Positions 14,847-23,309 are shown, counted from the first letter of the stretch. The stretch is DNA of 33,803 nt from Gp6-AA45 sp035652075 (GCA_035652075.1 DASREL010000167.1:1-33803); one strand, 5' to 3'. Made by a program: numbers and translations. Notes: generated by a model not told the origin, from the letters alone.

Positions 14847-15539
14847 ATGAGCCACAGATGGGGCATGGCCGTCGATCTCGACACGTGCACCGGGTGCGGT
14901 GCCTGCGTGACCGCGTGCCATGCCGAAAACAACATTCCGACCGTCGGCGCCGACCAGGCGGGCCGTGGACGCGCGATGCACTGGATCCGCGTCGAGCGGT
15001 ACTGGGAAGGCGAGTTCCCCGACGTCCGACTGAAGTTCCGTCCCGTGATGTGTCAGCAGTGCGACGCGGCGCCGTGCGAGCCGGTATGTCCGACCTATGC
15101 GAGCCATCACACGGACGAGGGATTGAACGCGCAGGTCTACAACCGCTGCATCGGCACGCGGTACTGCGCGAACGCGTGCCCGTACAACGTGCGCTTCTTC
15201 GACTTCTTCAACCCGCAGTGGCCGAAGCCGCTCAACGTGCAACTGAACCCTGACGTCTCGATCCGCGAGGTCGGCGTGATGGAGAAGTGCACTTTCTGCG
15301 TGCAGCGGATCAGCGCCGCGGAGATTTCCGCGAAGGCGGAGAAGCGCGGCGTGAAAGACGGCGAGATCCAGCCGGCGTGCGCGCAGTCGTGTTCGGCGAA
15401 GGCGCTCGTCTTCGGCGATCTCAACGATCCCGACAGCGAAGTCTCGCGGCTGTCGCGATCCGAGCGCGGGTCGAAGCTCCTCGACGAACTCGGCACGATG
15501 CCGAAGATCACCTATCTCTCGAAGCAGACGCAGGCATGA
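14847..15539 (+). CDS. four-cluster ferredoxin subunit, ActB2-like
   Basis: A 230-residue iron-sulfur protein that should relay electrons between the ActC quinol site and the heme subunit. Four Cys groups are visible: CTGCGACVTAC (13-23), CQQCDAAPCEPVC (about 69-81), CIGTRYCANAC (about 102-112) and CTFC...CAQSC (about 150-190). In the third group a Thr stands where ordinary ferredoxins have Cys, so that cluster would be 3Fe-4S, giving three 4Fe-4S and one 3Fe-4S. This GTRYC signature is typical of alternative complex III ActB. It has no signal peptide, so export probably needs the Tat signal of ActB1 or tight assembly with it. Its stop overlaps the next start as ATGA. Confidence 0.9.
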   Translation: MSHRWGMAVDLDTCTGCGACVTACHAENNIPTVGADQAGRGRAMHWIRVERYWEGEFPDVRLKFRPVMCQQCDAAPCEPVCPTYASHHTDEGLNAQVYNRCIGTRYCANACPYNVRFFDFFNPQWPKPLNVQLNPDVSIREVGVMEKCTFCVQRISAAEISAKAEKRGVKDGEIQPACAQSCSAKALVFGDLNDPDSEVSRLSRSERGSKLLDELGTMPKITYLSKQTQA

Positions 15540-16891
15540 GCGGCAAAAGCCACGCGAAGCTGACGAACGACCTGCTGCGTCCGCTCGAACAGACGTCGTG
15601 GCGGTTCTATCTGCTCGTCGCGTTTCTCGCCTCGATCGTCGCGATGGGCCTCGGCACGTGGGCGTATCAGATGTACATGGGCTTCGGCATGACCGGCATC
15701 AACATGCCGGTGTACTGGGCCTTCTACATCACGAACTTCGTCTTCTGGATCGGCATCAGCCACGCCGGCACGCTGATCTCGGCGATTCTTCGTCTCGTCA
15801 ACGCCGGTTGGCGGCGGCCGGTGACGCGCTGCGCCGAAGTGATCACCGCGTTCGCGCTGATGATCGGCGCGATGTTTCCGATCATCCACCTCGGACGGCC
15901 ATGGCTGTTCTTCTGGCTGATGCCGTATCCGAACCAGCGGATGATCTGGCCGAACTTCCGCTCGCCGCTCGTGTGGGACTTCTTCGCCATCTCGACGTAC
16001 CTGACCGGCAGCGTGCTGTTCCTGTTCCTGCCGATGATTCCGGACTTCGCGCTGATTCGCGATCGCGCGACCGGGCTTCGCCGCACGATCTACGGCGCGC
16101 TCGCGCTCGGCTGGCGCGGGACGACGAAGCAGTGGCATCGGCTCGAAACGGCGATGCAAATCATGGCGATCGCGATCATTCCGGTCGCCGTGTCGGTCCA
16201 CACGATCGTGTCGTTCGACTTCTCGATGGCGCCGGTGCCGATGTGGCACTCGACGATGTTCGGTCCGTACTTTGTTGCGGGCGCGATCTTCAGCGGCATC
16301 GCAGGACTGATCATCGCGATGGCGGCGCTGCGCAAGTTCCTGCACCTCGAGGCGTACCTGCATCCGGTCCACTTCGAGAACCTGGGCAAGCTGCTCCTGA
16401 TGATGTCGATGCTCTGGGCGTACTTCGTCTTTGCGGAGCGCCTGACGACCTGGTTCGGGAATGACACGGCGGAAATGAACGTCTTCTACGTCACGCAGCG
16501 CGGATCGTTCTCGCCGCTCTACTGGACGATGATCGTCTGCAACTTCGTCATCCCCTTCACGATCCTGGCGATTCGCAAGCTGCGGACGATCGGCGGCTGC
16601 GTCATCGCGTCGTTCGGCGTCTGCATCGGCATGTGGCTCGAGCGCTTCCTGATTGTCGTCCCCTCGCTGAGCCACAAGTACTTGCCGTATTCGTGGGGTC
16701 ACTATCGTCCGCGGCCGGTCGAAATCATGATCACCATCGCGACCTTCGCGGCGATGACGTTGCTCTACACGCTGTTCTCGAAGTTCGTGCCGATCATCTC
16801 GATCTGGGAACTCAAGGCGGGCGATCATCCGTCGCCGGCGCTCTACCCGTCGCCATCGCACGAGCACGCGCTTGGGGAGACGCACGCATGA
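15536..16891 (+). CDS. NrfD/PsrC-like membrane quinol subunit, ActC
   Basis: The 451-residue integral membrane protein is an NrfD-family subunit with about nine to ten hydrophobic helices, among them the segments starting at residues 24, 60, 100 and 142. Conserved stretches include GINMPVYWAFYITNFVFWIG, SHAGTLISAILRL, MFPIIHLGRPWLFFWLMPYP and SVHTIVSFDFSMAP. ActC is one of two homologous quinol-site membrane proteins (C and F) of alternative complex III. Only this one is present here. The ATG overlaps the previous stop by four bases, and its own stop overlaps actD in the same way, so B2-C-D are surely one translational unit. A His-rich tail (about 430-451) closes it. Confidence 0.93.
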   Translation: MSGKSHAKLTNDLLRPLEQTSWRFYLLVAFLASIVAMGLGTWAYQMYMGFGMTGINMPVYWAFYITNFVFWIGISHAGTLISAILRLVNAGWRRPVTRCAEVITAFALMIGAMFPIIHLGRPWLFFWLMPYPNQRMIWPNFRSPLVWDFFAISTYLTGSVLFLFLPMIPDFALIRDRATGLRRTIYGALALGWRGTTKQWHRLETAMQIMAIAIIPVAVSVHTIVSFDFSMAPVPMWHSTMFGPYFVAGAIFSGIAGLIIAMAALRKFLHLEAYLHPVHFENLGKLLLMMSMLWAYFVFAERLTTWFGNDTAEMNVFYVTQRGSFSPLYWTMIVCNFVIPFTILAIRKLRTIGGCVIASFGVCIGMWLERFLIVVPSLSHKYLPYSWGHYRPRPVEIMITIATFAAMTLLYTLFSKFVPIISIWELKAGDHPSPALYPSPSHEHALGETHA

Positions 16892-17382
16892 GCGCCGTCT
16901 ACGCGTTGTACGGTGACGGCGATTCGGCGCAGCGTGCGGTGGATGCGCTGCGCAGCAGCGGCGTCCCCGACGCCGAGATCACGATCGTCACCGACGAGCC
17001 AATGGAAGACTACGAGTTCGGGTCGATCGACAAGCACTCGCGGCTCTGGTACATCGCGAGCGGCGGCGGGTTCCTCGGGTTCCTGGCCGCGACGTGGCTG
17101 ACGCGCTTCACCGAACTCGCGTGGCCTCTCCCGACCGGCAATATGCCGATCGTCGCCTGGTGGCCGAACCTGATCGTGATCTTCGAGATGACGATGCTCG
17201 GATCGATTCTCGCGACCGTCGGCACGCTCATCGTCACCAGCGGGCTGGCGCGCAGGCGTCCGGCGCTCTACGATCCCGAAGTCACGACCGGCAAGATCCT
17301 CATCGGCGTCGACGCTCCCCGCGATCGCGCGGCCGTCGAACAGGCGCTGCTCGCCGGCGGCGGACAAATCAAGACAATCTAG
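16888..17382 (+). CDS. DUF3341 membrane protein, ActD
   Basis: The 164-residue protein has an N-terminal ferredoxin-like alpha/beta part (MSAVYALYGDGDSAQRAVDA, EITIVTDEP) and two hydrophobic helices (about 53-70 and 95-120) joined by a segment with WPLPTGNMPIVAWWP, the hallmark of DUF3341. ActD is the small structural membrane subunit of alternative complex III. It is the last gene of the operon. The expected actF and a cytochrome oxidase do not follow; instead comes a long inverted-repeat intergenic region and a convergent gene. Confidence 0.93.
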   Translation: MSAVYALYGDGDSAQRAVDALRSSGVPDAEITIVTDEPMEDYEFGSIDKHSRLWYIASGGGFLGFLAATWLTRFTELAWPLPTGNMPIVAWWPNLIVIFEMTMLGSILATVGTLIVTSGLARRRPALYDPEVTTGKILIGVDAPRDRAAVEQALLAGGGQIKTI

Positions 17383-17588
17383 GCAACCACAGAACGCACA
17401 GAAATCACAGAAGACAAAGCAACCGCAGAGACCGCAGAATTCGCTTCTGTTCTGTGCATTCCGTGCGTTCTGTGGTTGCTTGCTCTGCGTAACCAGCGTG
17501 CTCTGCGGTTGAGCGCCGTGGGCGGGCGAACGAAGATCGCACCCACAGAAACACTCTTTCTGTGACTTCTGTGCGTTCCGTGGTTGCT
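17383..17588. repeat. two imperfect inverted repeats of the CACAGAA/TTCTGTG class
   Basis: Between convergent genes, the left arm (ACCACAGAA, CGCACAGAA, ATCACAGAA, CCGCAGAG units) faces a right arm (TTCTGTGCATTCCGTGCGTT, TCTGTGGTTGC) ending at 17479. A second, shorter pair of CCCACAGAA and TTCTGTG units fills 17540-17588. No gene is seen. Position suggests it could end transcription from both sides. Confidence 0.85.
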
Positions 17589-17589
17589 C

Positions 17590-18768
17590 TTAGTGCGTCG
17601 TCTGGTGTCCGCAGGTCGGCTGCGGATACGACAACGGGCCGTACGTCATGCCGAGAAACTCCTCGAACGCGCGCTTCTCGAGCGGTGACGCGTCGGCGAT
17701 GACCCGTTTGCCGATCGCATCGAGGAAGCGACCGTACTTGAGGAGCGTTGCGCGGTCGCGCGCGGCAAGCGCGTCATGGACCGTCTGTCGCGTGGCGTCG
17801 GTGATCAACTCGACGCGGCCAACGAAGACGCGCGATGTCGAGGACGGGGCCGGGCTGATCGTGAGCGGCAGGATGGAATCCACCGACGTGCGCGGGACGA
17901 TGTAGAAGAGCCGCGTGCCTTGTTCGAACCACGAGTCGCCCCACGTCTCGAGCATTGCCGCCGCTTCGGCTGGATAGAGTCCGGCGCTGACGAGCATCTG
18001 TTCGAGGTCGCCGTTGATCGGCGACTGATCCGCCGGCACCAGCGCGTTGAAGCTGACCGTGCCGCTGACGTTATGTCGCACCTGCCACGCGATCCGTCCT
18101 TCGTGACTGTCGAACAACACGAGATCGCTGATCGGTTCGGCGGCCTCGTTGCGCACGGTCACGACATCGTCGCCGTTGATTGTCGCGAGGAGCGGCGGCT
18201 GGAATCGGCCGATGCCGCGATAGAAGAGGAATTTCTCCTGCTGCGAGCCGACGATCGTTGCCGCGGCGTCGGTGTGCCGCGCGGCGTAGTAGTGGCTCGA
18301 ACCTTCTTCCACGCGCAGGTCCGGCACGGTGGCCGGTGACACCGTCACGTGTCGCCAATCGATCCTGCCGTCGAATTTCGTCCGCGGGAGCGCGGTGTCC
18401 CCGATCGTCGCCGGCATGACTCGCGCCTGCGGATACCACTCGGTGATCAGCCCCTGCGGAAACACGACGCGCACGTCCACGCTCGTCTGGCGAGGACCGT
18501 AGAAGTACAGCACCGGCGTTTCCATCCTGACCGTCGCCGGCAGGAAGCTCTTCGGGTTGAAAGGCATGCGATGCACGAAGCAGGGGAGATCGGACGGTCC
18601 CGCGAGCGGCAGCCATTCGACCGCGCGTCCATCGGCGCCGGCCACCGACGTGAACGTGCCCCATTCGTGGACGACGAGCGGCTGCGGCGGATCGTCTGTC
18701 GACGCGTGCGCGACACCGAGCGCAAGCAGCGTGGCGAAGAAAAGGCCGACGGAAAATCGCAGCTTCAT
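17590..18768 (-). CDS. secreted protein of unknown function with VVHEWGTFTS motif
   Basis: A 392-residue exported protein (signal peptide about 1-22). Its first mature segment is LVVHEWGTFTSVAGADG, a motif I associate with an uncharacterised family of planctomycetes and acidobacteria. Further recognisable stretches are METPVLYFYG, DWRHVTVSP, EKFLFYRGIGRF and a late EEFLGMTYGP. A possible disulfide joins Cys63 and the Cys near the C-terminus (PTCGHQTTH). The body is rich in beta strands, with no membrane helix after the signal. No enzymatic signature is evident and no operon partner is present: it converges on actD and lies head-to-tail behind the diguanylate cyclase gene. Expression probably starts from the promoter-like element at 18774-18803. 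Confidence 0.85.
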   Translation of the reverse strand: MKLRFSVGLFFATLLALGVAHASTDDPPQPLVVHEWGTFTSVAGADGRAVEWLPLAGPSDLPCFVHRMPFNPKSFLPATVRMETPVLYFYGPRQTSVDVRVVFPQGLITEWYPQARVMPATIGDTALPRTKFDGRIDWRHVTVSPATVPDLRVEEGSSHYYAARHTDAAATIVGSQQEKFLFYRGIGRFQPPLLATINGDDVVTVRNEAAEPISDLVLFDSHEGRIAWQVRHNVSGTVSFNALVPADQSPINGDLEQMLVSAGLYPAEAAAMLETWGDSWFEQGTRLFYIVPRTSVDSILPLTISPAPSSTSRVFVGRVELITDATRQTVHDALAARDRATLLKYGRFLDAIGKRVIADASPLEKRAFEEFLGMTYGPLSYPQPTCGHQTTH

Positions 18769-18773
18769 GCGGC

Positions 18774-18803
18774 TATAGACGCCTGGCGTCAGGACAATGT
18801 TAA
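18774..18803 (-). promoter_or_regulatory. putative promoter, leaderless type
   Basis: TTAACA (18798-18803), an 18-bp spacer and TCTATA (18774-18779) lie upstream of GCCGC and the ATG at 18768. The -35 lies inside the 3' end of the diguanylate cyclase gene. Confidence 0.35.
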
Positions 18804-21788
18804 CCGCTCATCCGCGGTGGCCGCTGCTCGATTTCGACCGCCGCGCTTGGCTTCGTACAACGCCCGATCGGCGAGGTCGATGACCTGTTCCCAGCCGGCT
18901 GCGTGCGGCTCGGCCGTGGACAACGGGTACGGTGCGTATCCGATCGAGCACGTCATCATGTGCGACCGGCCGTCCGGGAGCCGGAACGTGTGCGTGGCCA
19001 CCGCGCTGCGGATCTTCTCCGCAATCGTCGCCCCCTCGGAGCGGTCGATAAAACGAGCGACGACGAGAAATTCTTCGCCGCCCCACCGCACCGTGTAGTC
19101 GGACGCGCGGACGGTCGCGCGAAGGATGTCGGCCGTCTGAATCAGGACGGCGTCCCCTGCGGCGTGGCCGAACCGATCGTTGACGCTCTTGAAGTGATCG
19201 AGATCGAGCAGGAAGAAGATGAGATCGCTTTGCCCGTCGCGCTGGCTGGTGCGCGCGCGGCGGGCGACGAGCTCGACGTCCTGGTCGATCGTCTGTTCCA
19301 GAAAGCGCCGATTGCGGAGACCGGTGAGCGCATCGGTCAGGCTCGCTTCCTCGATGCGCGCGTACGCGTCCTGCAGCGCCGCCGTCCGCTCGCGAACGAT
19401 CTGTTCCAGTTCGCGTCCGCGCGCTTGCAGTTGGCGGACGCGGATGCGATAGGTGCCGTAGCCGAGCGCGATCAGCAGCAGGCCGAGCGCCGCACGAAAG
19501 ATCGACGTTTGATAGAACGCCGGCAGCACGGCGATGGCGATCCGCAACTCCTGCGGACTCCATGCGTGCGCGCGATTCGAACCCTGCACGTGCAGCGTAT
19601 ACGAGCCCGGCGCCAGGTTCGTGTACGTCAGCGATCGACGCGCGGCCGTCGTCTCGCTCCAGTCGCGATCGAATCCGTCGAGCCGATAGCGATAGATGTT
19701 GCGTTCAGGCGCGGAAAGGTCGAGGAACGCGAACTCCATCTGGAATCCACGCGTGCGCGGCGGGAGCGACACCTGATTCATCAGCGCGTGGACAGGCTGA
19801 TCGATCCCGTCGACGTGCAGCGAGGTGACGACGAGCGGCGGCGAGTACGTCCAGCCGCGAATCGCCGAGGGGTTCGTGACGAGCAGTCCTTCCGGCGATC
19901 CAAACAGCAATTCACCCGTGGTCGTCCGCGAACGACTGGCAAAGTAGAACGTCCGGAAGTCGCTTCCGTCGGCGCCGGAGAATTCCTGCACCTCCCACGT
20001 CGCCGGGTTGACGCGGAGCCGCGGCCCGAGCCACATCCAGCCTGCCGCGTCCTCGATGATCGAATCGATCGGCGCCGGCGGACGCTTGAGCCGCGCGCTG
20101 ACCGAATCAAAGTGCGCCGCGTGTCCGTCCCACGCCGTCATCACCGCGGCGCCGCCGCGCGTGGCGAGCCAGAGACGGCCGTCCGCAATCGTGAGGTCTG
20201 GTATCCAGTTGTGCGGAAGCGTATCTGCCTTCGATGGGTCGCGCGTGATGCGGACGATCGCATTCGTCGCCGGATTCAGCGCGTGCAGCCCTGCCACCGT
20301 GCCGACCCAAATCGTTCCGTCTGACGTCGCCGCGACCGATTCGACCGTATTGCTCGCAAGCGACGCCGCGTTGTTCGGATCGTGACGGTAGGCGGTGATG
20401 CGATTCGAGGCGAGGTCCAGACGCGCCAACCCAAACGCGGACGCAATCCACAGCGATCCGCCGGCTTCCGTCATCGCCCGAATCGGTCCGCCGGGCAGCC
20501 CTGTCGCGGTGGTGATGCGTTCGAACGTCTGCCGATTCGCGCGCAATCGATGCAGCGTGCCGTTGAGCGTGGCGACCCACGTCGAGCCATCGGTCGACTC
20601 GGCGAGACAGGTGATCGAGCCGTCGCTCAGCGCGCCGGCATCGCGCGCGTTCGGCCGATACGCGCGGACGCGGTGGTAACCCGCATCGAACACATCGACG
20701 CCGTTGCCATCCGTCCCCGCCCAGATCGTGCCGTCGCGCATCTGCATTGCCCGCACGACCGACGGATGCGTCAAGCCGTCGGGTTGCTGCGGGCTCGACC
20801 GCAGTTCGCGGAACGCGCGCGACGAGGGGTCGTGCCGTGTCAGGCCATCGCCCCACGTGCCGACCCACATCAGACCGGCGCGGTCGCGCAGCAGCGCGCC
20901 GACGCGGTCGGCGGGGATCGTCGACGGCAGCGTGGCGTCATGGCGGAGGCGATCGATGACGCGCGCGGTGTCGGCATCGTAGACGTCGACGCCACCGCCG
21001 TACGTCGCCACCCAGATCTCGTTGTCCGCGGCCTCAGAGATTCCCGTAATCCAGAAATAACTGACATCGTCCAGCACGCGATACTGCCCGGTGCGCGGAT
21101 CGAGGATCGCGGCGCCGTTGTCGGTCGTGCCGATCCAGATGCGGCCGCGCGCGTCTTCGTACAGCTCGCCGACGAATTGCGGCGGTCCAAACGCGTCGAA
21201 CTGATGCGTCCCGCGGCGCAGCCGTTGGAGTCCGCGGCTGCTGCCGACCCACACGTTGCCGCCCCGATCGATGAGCAATCCGCGCGTGCGATCGTCGGCA
21301 AGGCTCTTCGGATCCGTCGCCGAGTGTGTGAAGTGATCGGTGGTGCCGGTCCGGGGATCGTAGTGGTCGACGCCGTTATGCGTCGCGAGCCAGATCGTGC
21401 CGTCCCGATCCTCGACGATGTGTTCGATGCGCGTCTGGGCGGCAAGACGCGTGAAGCGATCGGTTGCCGGATCGTAAATCGACACACCCTCCGCAAAGGT
21501 GCCAACCCACACGCGTCCGTCGCGCGCAACCATCAGGCTGCGCACGTACGGCCCGCTCAGCGCGTTCGCGTTCGCGGCGGCGTCTGCTTTGTAGGTCCTG
21601 AACGTGTAGCCGTCGAACCGAACGAGCCCGGCTTGTGTGCCGATCCAGAGAAACCCGTCGCGGTCCTGCGCGAGCGTCGTCACCAGATGCGCGGGCACTT
21701 CGTCCGGGATCGGGACGGAATGAAACGCGACGAGACACGGACGCGTGGCGAAGGTCAGCGCCAGCGTGATCGCGGCTGCGAGACCCAC
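18789..21788 (-). CDS. beta-propeller sensor diguanylate cyclase (Reg_prop, Y_Y_Y, GGDEF)
   Basis: The 999-residue protein should make cyclic di-GMP in response to an extracellular signal. After a signal sequence (about 1-20), repeated blades of the type DRDGFLWIGTQAGLVRFDG, DGTIWLATHNGVDHYDP and DGTIWVGTVAGLHALNP form two two-component-regulator propellers (about 30-640). A Y_Y_Y domain follows (about 680-750, FAFLDLSAPERNIYRYRLDG region), then one membrane helix (IFRAALGLLLIALGYGTY), a coiled coil and a GGDEF domain (about 820-985). WGGEEF is the active motif, and RASD five residues before it is the product-binding I-site, so both catalysis and feedback look intact. The GTG start lies one base after the stop of the upstream enzyme gene, implying an operon. 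Confidence 0.92.
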   Translation of the reverse strand: MGLAAAITLALTFATRPCLVAFHSVPIPDEVPAHLVTTLAQDRDGFLWIGTQAGLVRFDGYTFRTYKADAAANANALSGPYVRSLMVARDGRVWVGTFAEGVSIYDPATDRFTRLAAQTRIEHIVEDRDGTIWLATHNGVDHYDPRTGTTDHFTHSATDPKSLADDRTRGLLIDRGGNVWVGSSRGLQRLRRGTHQFDAFGPPQFVGELYEDARGRIWIGTTDNGAAILDPRTGQYRVLDDVSYFWITGISEAADNEIWVATYGGGVDVYDADTARVIDRLRHDATLPSTIPADRVGALLRDRAGLMWVGTWGDGLTRHDPSSRAFRELRSSPQQPDGLTHPSVVRAMQMRDGTIWAGTDGNGVDVFDAGYHRVRAYRPNARDAGALSDGSITCLAESTDGSTWVATLNGTLHRLRANRQTFERITTATGLPGGPIRAMTEAGGSLWIASAFGLARLDLASNRITAYRHDPNNAASLASNTVESVAATSDGTIWVGTVAGLHALNPATNAIVRITRDPSKADTLPHNWIPDLTIADGRLWLATRGGAAVMTAWDGHAAHFDSVSARLKRPPAPIDSIIEDAAGWMWLGPRLRVNPATWEVQEFSGADGSDFRTFYFASRSRTTTGELLFGSPEGLLVTNPSAIRGWTYSPPLVVTSLHVDGIDQPVHALMNQVSLPPRTRGFQMEFAFLDLSAPERNIYRYRLDGFDRDWSETTAARRSLTYTNLAPGSYTLHVQGSNRAHAWSPQELRIAIAVLPAFYQTSIFRAALGLLLIALGYGTYRIRVRQLQARGRELEQIVRERTAALQDAYARIEEASLTDALTGLRNRRFLEQTIDQDVELVARRARTSQRDGQSDLIFFLLDLDHFKSVNDRFGHAAGDAVLIQTADILRATVRASDYTVRWGGEEFLVVARFIDRSEGATIAEKIRSAVATHTFRLPDGRSHMMTCSIGYAPYPLSTAEPHAAGWEQVIDLADRALYEAKRGGRNRAAATADERLTLS

Positions 21789-21789
21789 C

Positions 21790-23001
21790 TCAGTCGTGCA
21801 GCGCCGTCGCGAGCTGGCGCAGGAACAGGCCGACGTCGGTGACGACGCCGATCGTCTGTGATGACCCTCGGTCCGCGAGCTTCGTGACGACGGCGGGGTT
21901 GATGTCGACGCAGACGAGACGCACCCAGGCCGGCAGCATGTTGCCGACGCCGATGCCGTGCAGCATGGACGAGAGCACGAGGACGAGCGACACGCCCTGC
22001 AGCGCGGCGCCGTAGCGGTCCTGCGCCTCGATCAGGTTCATGATCGTGTCCGGCAGCGGCCCGTCGTCTCGAATGCTGCCGGCGAGGACGTAGTCGACGT
22101 TGCGGCGAATGCATTCGTACATCACGCCGGACGTGAGGACGCCGCTCTCGACCGCCTTGCGCAGTCCGCCCGCGCGGTAGATCGCGTTGATCGCGCGCAT
22201 GTGATGCCGGTGGCCGCCTTCGATCGCCTTGCCCGTCTCCATGTCGACGCCCAGCGACGTGCCGAACAGCGCCTGCTCGACATCGTGGACGGCGAGCGCG
22301 TTGCCGGCGAGCAGCACGTCGACGTAGCCGGACCGAATCAACTCGCCGAAATAGGATCCGCCGCCCGTGTGCACGACGACGGGGCCGGCCACGAAGGCGA
22401 TGCGTTCGCCGGCCTTCTTCGCCTCGCGCATCATCCCGGCGATTTTCGCGACGCCGACTTCGACGCGACGCTCGGACGAGATCTCGTTCGTCATGAACGC
22501 GAATCCCATGCGGTCGCGTGCCTTGAATTCGGGGACGATCTTCACACCGGCCACGCCGGCGACGACGAGATCGCCTTTGCGGATGTCGCGGAGCTTGCGG
22601 CACTCGGCGCGACTGCCGTCGAGCACGATCGCGGCGTCCATCCGCTGCTTCTCGACCGCGATCCATTGACCCGCGCGCCGCACGAACGTCTGGTGGTTCG
22701 TCGTCGAATAGAAGTCTTCGGGCGCGCAGCCGCTCGAGTCGGCCGGCACGACGTGCGCGTCCTCTGCGCCGGAGACGCGACAGCCGAGCGTCACGAGCTC
22801 TTCGAGCAGCTCCGTCATGTTGGCGTCCGGCGCCGACACGCGCATCGACACGAACGACGGCTCGTCGTTGGTGCGGCCGATGCGGAACTCGAGGATTTCG
22901 AACGCGCCGTCTCTGCGGACGATCGCATCCCACATCGCCGTCAGCAACTGCGAGTCGATCAGGTGTCCTTCGGCGTCGACGATCTCGGTCGCGAGCGGCA
23001 T
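21790..23001 (-). CDS. LOR/SDH-domain ornithine cyclodeaminase-like protein (TIGR00300 type)
   Basis: The 403-residue protein matches the TIGR00300/LOR-SDH bifunctional conserved-domain family, some members of which convert ornithine to proline and ammonia with NAD and are unrelated to mu-crystallin-type cyclodeaminases. Visible family segments are GHLIDSQLLTAMWDAIV, FEILEFRIGRT, MRVSAPD, DGSRAECRKLRDIRKGDLVV, VVVHTGGGSYFGELIRSGYV, ALAVHDVE, GGHRHHMRAINAIY and SMLHGIGVGNMLPAWVRLVCVDI. Cytoplasmic: no signal peptide. The frame is open to 23298, but ATG 23001 is chosen because the family begins there and it overlaps the preceding stop (TGATG). The linkage to a c-di-GMP synthase is unexpected. 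Substrate assignment is by family only. Confidence 0.85.
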   Translation of the reverse strand: MPLATEIVDAEGHLIDSQLLTAMWDAIVRRDGAFEILEFRIGRTNDEPSFVSMRVSAPDANMTELLEELVTLGCRVSGAEDAHVVPADSSGCAPEDFYSTTNHQTFVRRAGQWIAVEKQRMDAAIVLDGSRAECRKLRDIRKGDLVVAGVAGVKIVPEFKARDRMGFAFMTNEISSERRVEVGVAKIAGMMREAKKAGERIAFVAGPVVVHTGGGSYFGELIRSGYVDVLLAGNALAVHDVEQALFGTSLGVDMETGKAIEGGHRHHMRAINAIYRAGGLRKAVESGVLTSGVMYECIRRNVDYVLAGSIRDDGPLPDTIMNLIEAQDRYGAALQGVSLVLVLSSMLHGIGVGNMLPAWVRLVCVDINPAVVTKLADRGSSQTIGVVTDVGLFLRQLATALHD

Positions 23002-23225
23002 CAGTGGGTCAGCGAGTAGATCACGGTGTTGACGCCGACCGCGTGCAGGTTGTCGGCGCGGCGCGCCCACTTCGGCGGCGTGCGATAGAAGCGTCCGCCG
23101 CCGACCCAGATGCGCGGACGCCAGGTGGGGTCCTGACTCAGTTGTGCAAACGCGGAGACGGCGGTCGCGAACGCGACCGCTACGAGGAGGGCGATCATCA
23201 AGCGTCGCCGTGAGATCGGTCTCAC
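23001..23225 (-). CDS. small secreted or membrane-anchored protein, unknown
   Basis: A 74-residue protein beginning MRPISRRRLMIALLVAVAFA: a basic N-terminus, a hydrophobic stretch, then a possible cleavage after SAFA. The mature part (about 46 residues) has WRPRIWVGGGRFYRTPPKW and ends GVNTVIYSLTH. I do not recognise it. It starts with GTG, has no ribosome binding site, and sits six bases after a TATCAT box. Its TGA overlaps the ATG of the ornithine-cyclodeaminase-like gene, so it is probably the first gene of a three-gene operon. Its coupling makes translation likely. Confidence 0.65.
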   Translation of the reverse strand: MRPISRRRLMIALLVAVAFATAVSAFAQLSQDPTWRPRIWVGGGRFYRTPPKWARRADNLHAVGVNTVIYSLTH

Positions 23226-23231
23226 GCGCCC

Positions 23232-23237
23232 ATGATA
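23232..23237 (-). promoter_or_regulatory. putative -10 box before the 74-residue gene
   Basis: TATCAT on the minus strand, then GGGCGC and the GTG at 23225: the same leaderless spacing as at four other genes here. No clear -35. Confidence 0.4.
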
Positions 23238-23309
23238 TGCCGGAAATCCGGCAAAAACCGTGGTACTTCGCTTGCGAGCCCATCAGCCGAACAATCAACA
23301 GGAGGCGGT

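Noticed and set aside
23239..23252. Small palindrome GCCGGAAATCCGGC between divergent genes
   Set aside because: A 6-bp stem with a 2-base loop. It could be an operator, but there is no second copy or regulator to support it, and it is not placed as a terminator.
23002..23298. N-terminal extension of the ornithine-cyclodeaminase-like gene
   Set aside because: It covers the 74-residue gene in another frame. The family start and the TGATG overlap favour 23001.
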